The notes under the pieces were generated by a model. That model was not told the DNA's origin, did not search any database, and saw only the letters and a program-made list of their open reading frames with translations. A program made the position numbers and the translations under genes. Below are positions 58,810 to 64,000 of a stretch of DNA of 64,000 nt, piece after piece. The stretch is from Hofstenia miamia (Eukaryota > Xenacoelomorpha > Acoela). Every line of letters starts with the position of its first letter. Position 1 is the first letter of the stretch. Location: positions 318,639 through 382,638 of the forward strand of contig SCFE01000097.1 in the NCBI GenBank assembly GCA_004352715.1, written 5' to 3'.

Positions 58810-59990
58810 GAAACTACAGTCTCTGCAACAGTTTGATATCATGTGTTATTACTTGACCTATTTCTGATGTCATTTTCTCTGTTTTAATTTCAAGCTTGTT
58901 AGGGTCAAAATCGCCAATAGAATCACATATTTGAAAAAAATCATGAGTTCTTGGAGATATAATTATTAATCTTCAGTTGACATTGAAACTGAAAATTTAG
59001 AAAATTAAGATAATTGATTTTCTAATATATTTTTTCAATTGAGTTTTGATTATCTATGAAAGTTACATCAAAAAGGAAATACATTAAATAGGAAATTACT
59101 TTGAATGGAAAACACAATAATTGTGAAAATTCTTAGAAGGGAAAATACATTGAAAAAGCATACCTTTACTCAGCATGTATTGTACACATGCAATGCATTG
59201 AAATAATAAAATAGCAAAAATGTTAAAAATTCATAATAATGAGAATCAAAATAAAAAATTCATCATACTAGTATTAAATAAAGCATTTAAAAAATAGCAT
59301 TTTGTAGTTTTTTAATCTTTGTTTTATATGCAATTATAATTATGTAAATATCACAAGTAATTTGGGAATTGTGGTGTTACACTTTTAATGGTACTCTTTT
59401 GTATTTTAACAAAGAATTGTGACATTTCTGAATGTTTCATATTTTATGTCTTCTTTCTGCATGGGTGTCATTAACCATGCTTTTATAATTCAATTGTTTG
59501 CCTTCAACTAGTTTTAGTTTCTTTTAACATGTATATTTGAAATGTCAAAATTGTTTTTGTAGAATCACAAACTTGTGTTTCTGTGAAAATTTAAAATTTG
59601 ATATATATTTTTTCTAAATAATTTTCTTTTCCATGTATTTTCTTTCTAAGATATTTCTTTTTCAATGTATTTTCCATTTGATGTAATTTCTGTACATCAT
59701 TTTGACATTTCTTTAAAGTTTGAGTTGTTAAAATTTTAGAGTACTCAAAAAGACTGACTCCAACCTTTTGGATATTTGAAAATTGTGAGAAATGGACACA
59801 ATTATGGGTGAGTGTGCTTGAATGAAATTTTGGGTATTCATATGCTTATGTAGTAATTCTAGTAATATGCAGGAATAGGCTAGTGTGCATATTTTTGCCA
59901 GGTGTGGATAGGCATGGGTAGTGTTTCCACTGCACATTTTGTAAATTTTAAGTAAGATTTTCCTTCAAAATTTTCAATATAGCATCCCAT
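58810..59990. other. AT-rich stretch, probable intron or intergenic
   Basis: May be the intron of the minus-strand gene. A frame near 58.86-58.98 kb (minus) carrying FDPNKLEIKTEK lacks good splice sites and may be repeat-derived. Tandem variants of a motif like aaatacattga and gaaaattac occur at 59.05-59.17 and 59.60-59.70 kb. Confidence 0.35.
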
Positions 59991-59999
59991 GAGGTCAGC

Positions 60000-60278
60000 A
60001 GCTCTATTGTAGAATCATGGGGGAGCTCTGGCTACTCTAGCAGTACTGGGAAACTCAAGAGTTAAGATCAAAGGTTGCAAAGTTTACTGTAGCAGAGAGT
60101 GACCCACATTCCAACAAAAGAAAGAAACATTGGTGGTTTACCAATTTGCCTAATAAATACAGAAATTCCAGAAAGAACTCCAACAGTGACCATTCACACA
60201 GCATCATGGTGAAGCCATATCCATGCTAATTGTGTGTCTCAAGTTGCAATTTCTAGCCCAACAATTTATCTCAGAGTT
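60000..60278 (+). repeat. Dispersed repeat family, copy 3
   Basis: Matches 48440-48730 with small indels up to the gap edge, including the final ctcagagtt. Non-coding. Confidence 0.7.
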
Positions 60279-61278
60279 NNNNNNNNNNNNNNNNNNNNNN
60301 NNNNNNNNNNNNNNNNNNNNNNNNNNNNNNNNNNNNNNNNNNNNNNNNNNNNNNNNNNNNNNNNNNNNNNNNNNNNNNNNNNNNNNNNNNNNNNNNNNNN
60401 NNNNNNNNNNNNNNNNNNNNNNNNNNNNNNNNNNNNNNNNNNNNNNNNNNNNNNNNNNNNNNNNNNNNNNNNNNNNNNNNNNNNNNNNNNNNNNNNNNNN
60501 NNNNNNNNNNNNNNNNNNNNNNNNNNNNNNNNNNNNNNNNNNNNNNNNNNNNNNNNNNNNNNNNNNNNNNNNNNNNNNNNNNNNNNNNNNNNNNNNNNNN
60601 NNNNNNNNNNNNNNNNNNNNNNNNNNNNNNNNNNNNNNNNNNNNNNNNNNNNNNNNNNNNNNNNNNNNNNNNNNNNNNNNNNNNNNNNNNNNNNNNNNNN
60701 NNNNNNNNNNNNNNNNNNNNNNNNNNNNNNNNNNNNNNNNNNNNNNNNNNNNNNNNNNNNNNNNNNNNNNNNNNNNNNNNNNNNNNNNNNNNNNNNNNNN
60801 NNNNNNNNNNNNNNNNNNNNNNNNNNNNNNNNNNNNNNNNNNNNNNNNNNNNNNNNNNNNNNNNNNNNNNNNNNNNNNNNNNNNNNNNNNNNNNNNNNNN
60901 NNNNNNNNNNNNNNNNNNNNNNNNNNNNNNNNNNNNNNNNNNNNNNNNNNNNNNNNNNNNNNNNNNNNNNNNNNNNNNNNNNNNNNNNNNNNNNNNNNNN
61001 NNNNNNNNNNNNNNNNNNNNNNNNNNNNNNNNNNNNNNNNNNNNNNNNNNNNNNNNNNNNNNNNNNNNNNNNNNNNNNNNNNNNNNNNNNNNNNNNNNNN
61101 NNNNNNNNNNNNNNNNNNNNNNNNNNNNNNNNNNNNNNNNNNNNNNNNNNNNNNNNNNNNNNNNNNNNNNNNNNNNNNNNNNNNNNNNNNNNNNNNNNNN
61201 NNNNNNNNNNNNNNNNNNNNNNNNNNNNNNNNNNNNNNNNNNNNNNNNNNNNNNNNNNNNNNNNNNNNNNNNNNNNNN
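60279..61278. other. Assembly gap (1000 N)
   Basis: By comparison with 55990-56213, the last 224 or so real bases before 61279 should be the missing left end of the hAT element. Confidence 0.97.
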
Positions 61279-63497
61279 AACAGGTTTAAATAAGGTTTAA
61301 ATTATTATATAATAGACCTTCTACTGAGAATAAAATAAAGGCAAAATAATAAACAAATAGCATAAAACTGCGTAAATTAAAGATATGTTTCTGCTTCAAA
61401 GCTAGAAAATACAGTATCAATTGCCCAACAAATGCTCATTTTTTCGAATATAGAGATTCCTGTGATAATTGTCAGGAGTGAGTCGTCCTTGCAAGTAGTT
61501 TTTAGTAAGTCGTGACATGGAAAACAACCGTTCAGTGTCAACACTAGTTGGTTTGAAATTTTTCAGAAAAGCTTTAATATCAAACATAGATGACTCTGCC
61601 TCTGCAGTAAATTCAGCAAATGAAATAACCCGGGAGGGTAGATACACGTGATCAGTCGATGCTGGTTGGACGGTAGATTCTGATGACTCAGCAGTTTGTT
61701 TAACCATGTTAAAAAAACTTCCTGAGGCATGCAAGAGAGATTCAATAATTGAGTTTCCATCTATCCATTTACTAAGAACTGAATTTATAGGTGAATTTAG
61801 TACCGGAATGATGCTTTCAAGTCGCCTCAAATACTGCACAACATGAACGCCCATTTCTGAATTAGCAGATTCTTTCTGCAACTGATCTGTGACAAGCTTC
61901 ATGGGTTCCATAAAAAATCTCTAGGAAACTCTTGTTCCGAAAGAACTCGTGGAATGTACTCTTTGAGTTTGATAAATCTTTGGAGCATAGCCAACAATGA
62001 ATTCCACCGCGTACAATTTTCTCCTCCTGGTTGAATTTCAAGTAATTTATCGTGCAATTTTGTTTTATGTAACAGATTAACCGCTTTTCTAACCGTATCA
62101 ATAATGTCAATAAAATAACGGTCTGGAATATCGTCCTCTTCTTCAGCCTCTGACAAAATTTCTTCTTCATCGATATCAAACTTCTTAACAAGATTCTTAA
62201 CAATTAAATTGATGACATGAGCAAGACATGGGAAATTGTACCAACCCATTAGTTGGGAAACAGCTTGCACATCTGAACCGCAGTCGGTGACACATATTTG
62301 AATGAATCAAAGAGTACAAGCCAACCATGTTCTTCAATTTTGTGGCAATTTCATCCGCACCACAAGTTTCACGAAAATTAATAAGTCTCAAGCAAAGACT
62401 CACTTCAGCAACGTATAAGTAAACACCAATAAATTTTGGTAATCCTGAGACGTCCATTTATCAAACGAAATAACAACCATCTGCTTACGATCACGGCTAA
62501 ATACAAGGGACTTTATTTTGGCAAAAATGGTTTGATATTTATCCTCCAAAGCATTGTTAACATAATGGTACGAAATCTTGCTAAAACGCATGCGGGTGTA
62601 AAACTCTTTCAATGTCTTCGAGTTTACAACGGTCGAGATTGTCAACCCGTCTTTTTACACAAGCCTGGCTACCTCATCAACACCGACTGGCTTTTTTTTT
62701 GGCAACAACAGGAAAATTAATTGCGGGCTGTTCCGGGGAGCGCTTTCTCATATCCTTCGACTCACAGAGCTGTTTGTGACGACGAAGTGCTGTTGTGCCG
62801 GAGTTAGGACATTTAACTAGTGTTGTGCATTTGATGCATTTCCTTGTTTCTGTTTTTCGTCCATTTATATACTGAACAAAATAACCCTTGTGGATGTCGT
62901 TCGATGGATTTGCGCAAAGTTTATATGCAATCGTTGATGCTGGAACCGCCTGTTTCCTTTCCACCACAGACACATCTTCAACGATTTGCACATCAGCCAT
63001 ACCAATCTAAAAAAATCTATATGTTAATCGTCATGTCAAAAGAATTTGTCATCTGTGTCGCAAAAATAATAAAAAAAAACATAAAATAAGTATCAAATAC
63101 TAGAACTCAAACATATTCCATGCCCAAAACTCGACACCCAAAAACCAGAAAAACTCATAAAGGCGCTTAAAGATGCCCTTAAGCAAAAAATCGAGCTTAA
63201 AATGCCTAAAAATTGGTATCAAAATGTCAATATAATGTTATATTACGGCAATTCATTATTCAATTTAACGATGGAAGGACGTGGTGATGCGCGTCCTGAT
63301 TTCCCTGGAAATCCAAATCTAAAACGAAGATTCAGTGTAATACATAATATTTTGAAATAAAAACAAAATAAAGATTGGGATTGGGTTCGAGATTGAATTT
63401 TTGACAATTTTGGGATTGGAATTGAGATTGAATTGGGGAAAGATTGGGATTGAGATTGGGCTTGAGATTGGGATCGGGATTGGGATTGAATACTCTG
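61279..63497 (-). mobile_element. hAT transposon, near full length, left end in gap
   Basis: The right end has the terminal repeat TTGAATACTCTG (63486-63497) and a subterminal gattgggattgag array at 63373-63490. The left part (61279-61373) equals the deletion derivative at 56214-56308. Adding the 224 bases expected in the gap gives an element of about 2.44 kb, a normal hAT size. The transposase gene lies between on the minus strand. The element is CpG-rich relative to the block at 36-55 kb and so looks recent. Confidence 0.85.
61417..63000 (-). pseudogene. hAT transposase, frameshifted
   Basis: Domain order on the minus strand is complete. A BED-type zinc finger comes first (63000-62677: CIKCTTLVKCPNSGTTALRRHKQLC, here split as CIKC and HKQLC). 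Then SFDKWTS with the first catalytic Asp (about 62490), and ICVTDCGSD with the second Asp (about 62285). Then FPCLAHVINLIVKN, TRWNSLLAML, and finally a hAT dimerisation domain, PTSVDTERLFSMSRL then GRLTPDNYHRNLYI (61560-61440). Reading it through needs switches between two frames at roughly 62.66, 62.43, 62.3 and 61.9 kb. It is therefore inactive as written, although some breaks could be base-call errors in a draft assembly. Confidence 0.85.
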
Positions 63498-63499
63498 TT

Positions 63500-64000
63500 T
63501 AAAATTCCAGTTTATATAAATGAAAATACTAATGTTTTTAAATTGCAAAGCTGCAAAACTGTCCGACGTAAACAATGAACACTACCTGGAGTAAAAACCT
63601 ATGAGAAATACAATAAAATACATAAAAAAAATTCCTGATAACAGCATAATTAACACGCTGTAGCTCACGATAGCACGCAGTCAATGTATAATAAAGAAGT
63701 TATATTTATATGAACTTTTAGGACATGTAGAGGCAAAAAAAGGAATATCTCATAATTTAATTGTTTCGAAGAAATATATTATAATTATATACTTGAGTTT
63801 GATACAGCAATGCAGCATAATACAATTATTTACGTTTAATCTATTCAGATTAGGGGCAGTAAGTTAATACATTACATAATCTACTTGAAATCATTACTGT
63901 ATGCATGTGACACAGGAGCATTTATCAATAGATTCTTAAGAGTTCTTAAATGAAAGAAAATCCATACCTGTGAGATTTTGATGTTTATTTTATTTGCAGT
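63500..64000. other. Unannotated AT-rich stretch
   Basis: No feature recognised to the window end. Confidence 0.5.

Noticed and set aside
60270-60278. CAGAGTT at the gap edge, resembling the hAT end CAGAGTATT
   Set aside because: The same bases occur in the dispersed repeat copy at 48.71 kb, so they belong to that repeat; the hAT left end should be inside the gap.
63243-63575. 110-codon minus frame rich in Ser-Gln repeats
   Set aside because: Translation of the subterminal gattgg array of the hAT element, not a protein.
1-64000. tRNA or rRNA genes
   Set aside because: I looked for T-loop cores such as GGTTCGAATCC on both strands and for rRNA-like conserved stretches and saw none; a dedicated scan could still find a diverged tRNA.

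Overview
This window is draft genomic DNA from an animal, most likely an invertebrate. It is AT-rich, has almost no operon-like gene density, and is full of decayed eukaryotic transposons: CR1-like LINEs, Penelope-like elements, hAT, Tc1/mariner, piggyBac and an LTR-like family. Candidate coding exons carry spliceosomal GT..AG junctions and AATAAA signals. The one intact recognisable host gene is a single-exon universal stress protein (USP). Animal USPs are known from cnidarians, flatworms, molluscs and tunicates and are missing from vertebrates, so a cnidarian or lophotrochozoan source is favoured. I cannot name the species.

Layout. 1-2172 and 16646-19051 are the two arms of a long inverted repeat. 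Between them lie a 194-bp MITE with a perfect 5-bp target duplication, two Penelope-like GIY-YIG fragments (4.7-6.2 kb), a decayed LINE tail, a Tc1-like transposase relic (12.4-13.4 kb) and a possible hAT-type non-autonomous element (14.6-15.1 kb). 19-27 kb holds a LINE tail, a hAT-type MITE (22.6-22.9 kb) and otherwise featureless AT-rich DNA. 27.5-28.0 kb is the USP gene. 28.9-29.8 kb is an internally deleted piggyBac element. 30-33 kb holds three LINE pieces, one with an SGNH-esterase-like ORF1 tail and an ORF2 that starts with a hydrophobic stretch and an intact 2A ribosome-skipping motif.

35-55 kb is a mosaic of LINE fragments, an LTR-like family in three copies and several fold-back repeats, and it is strikingly poor in CpG: I see no CG dinucleotide between about 36,355 and 40,303. 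55.9-64 kb holds a hAT transposon with a multiply frameshifted transposase, plus an internally deleted derivative of the same element 5 kb away. Between the two hAT copies are the last two exons of an unrecognised acidic protein, with a poly(A) signal.

The assembly has eight N gaps (3505-4504, 6369-6747, 7861-7900, 15966-16645, 31313-32121, 40851-41850, 47131-47523, 60279-61278). Two are bordered by the same sequence on both sides, a sign of unmerged overlapping contig ends. The genes form no pathway; the window is a transposon graveyard around one stress gene and one partial gene.
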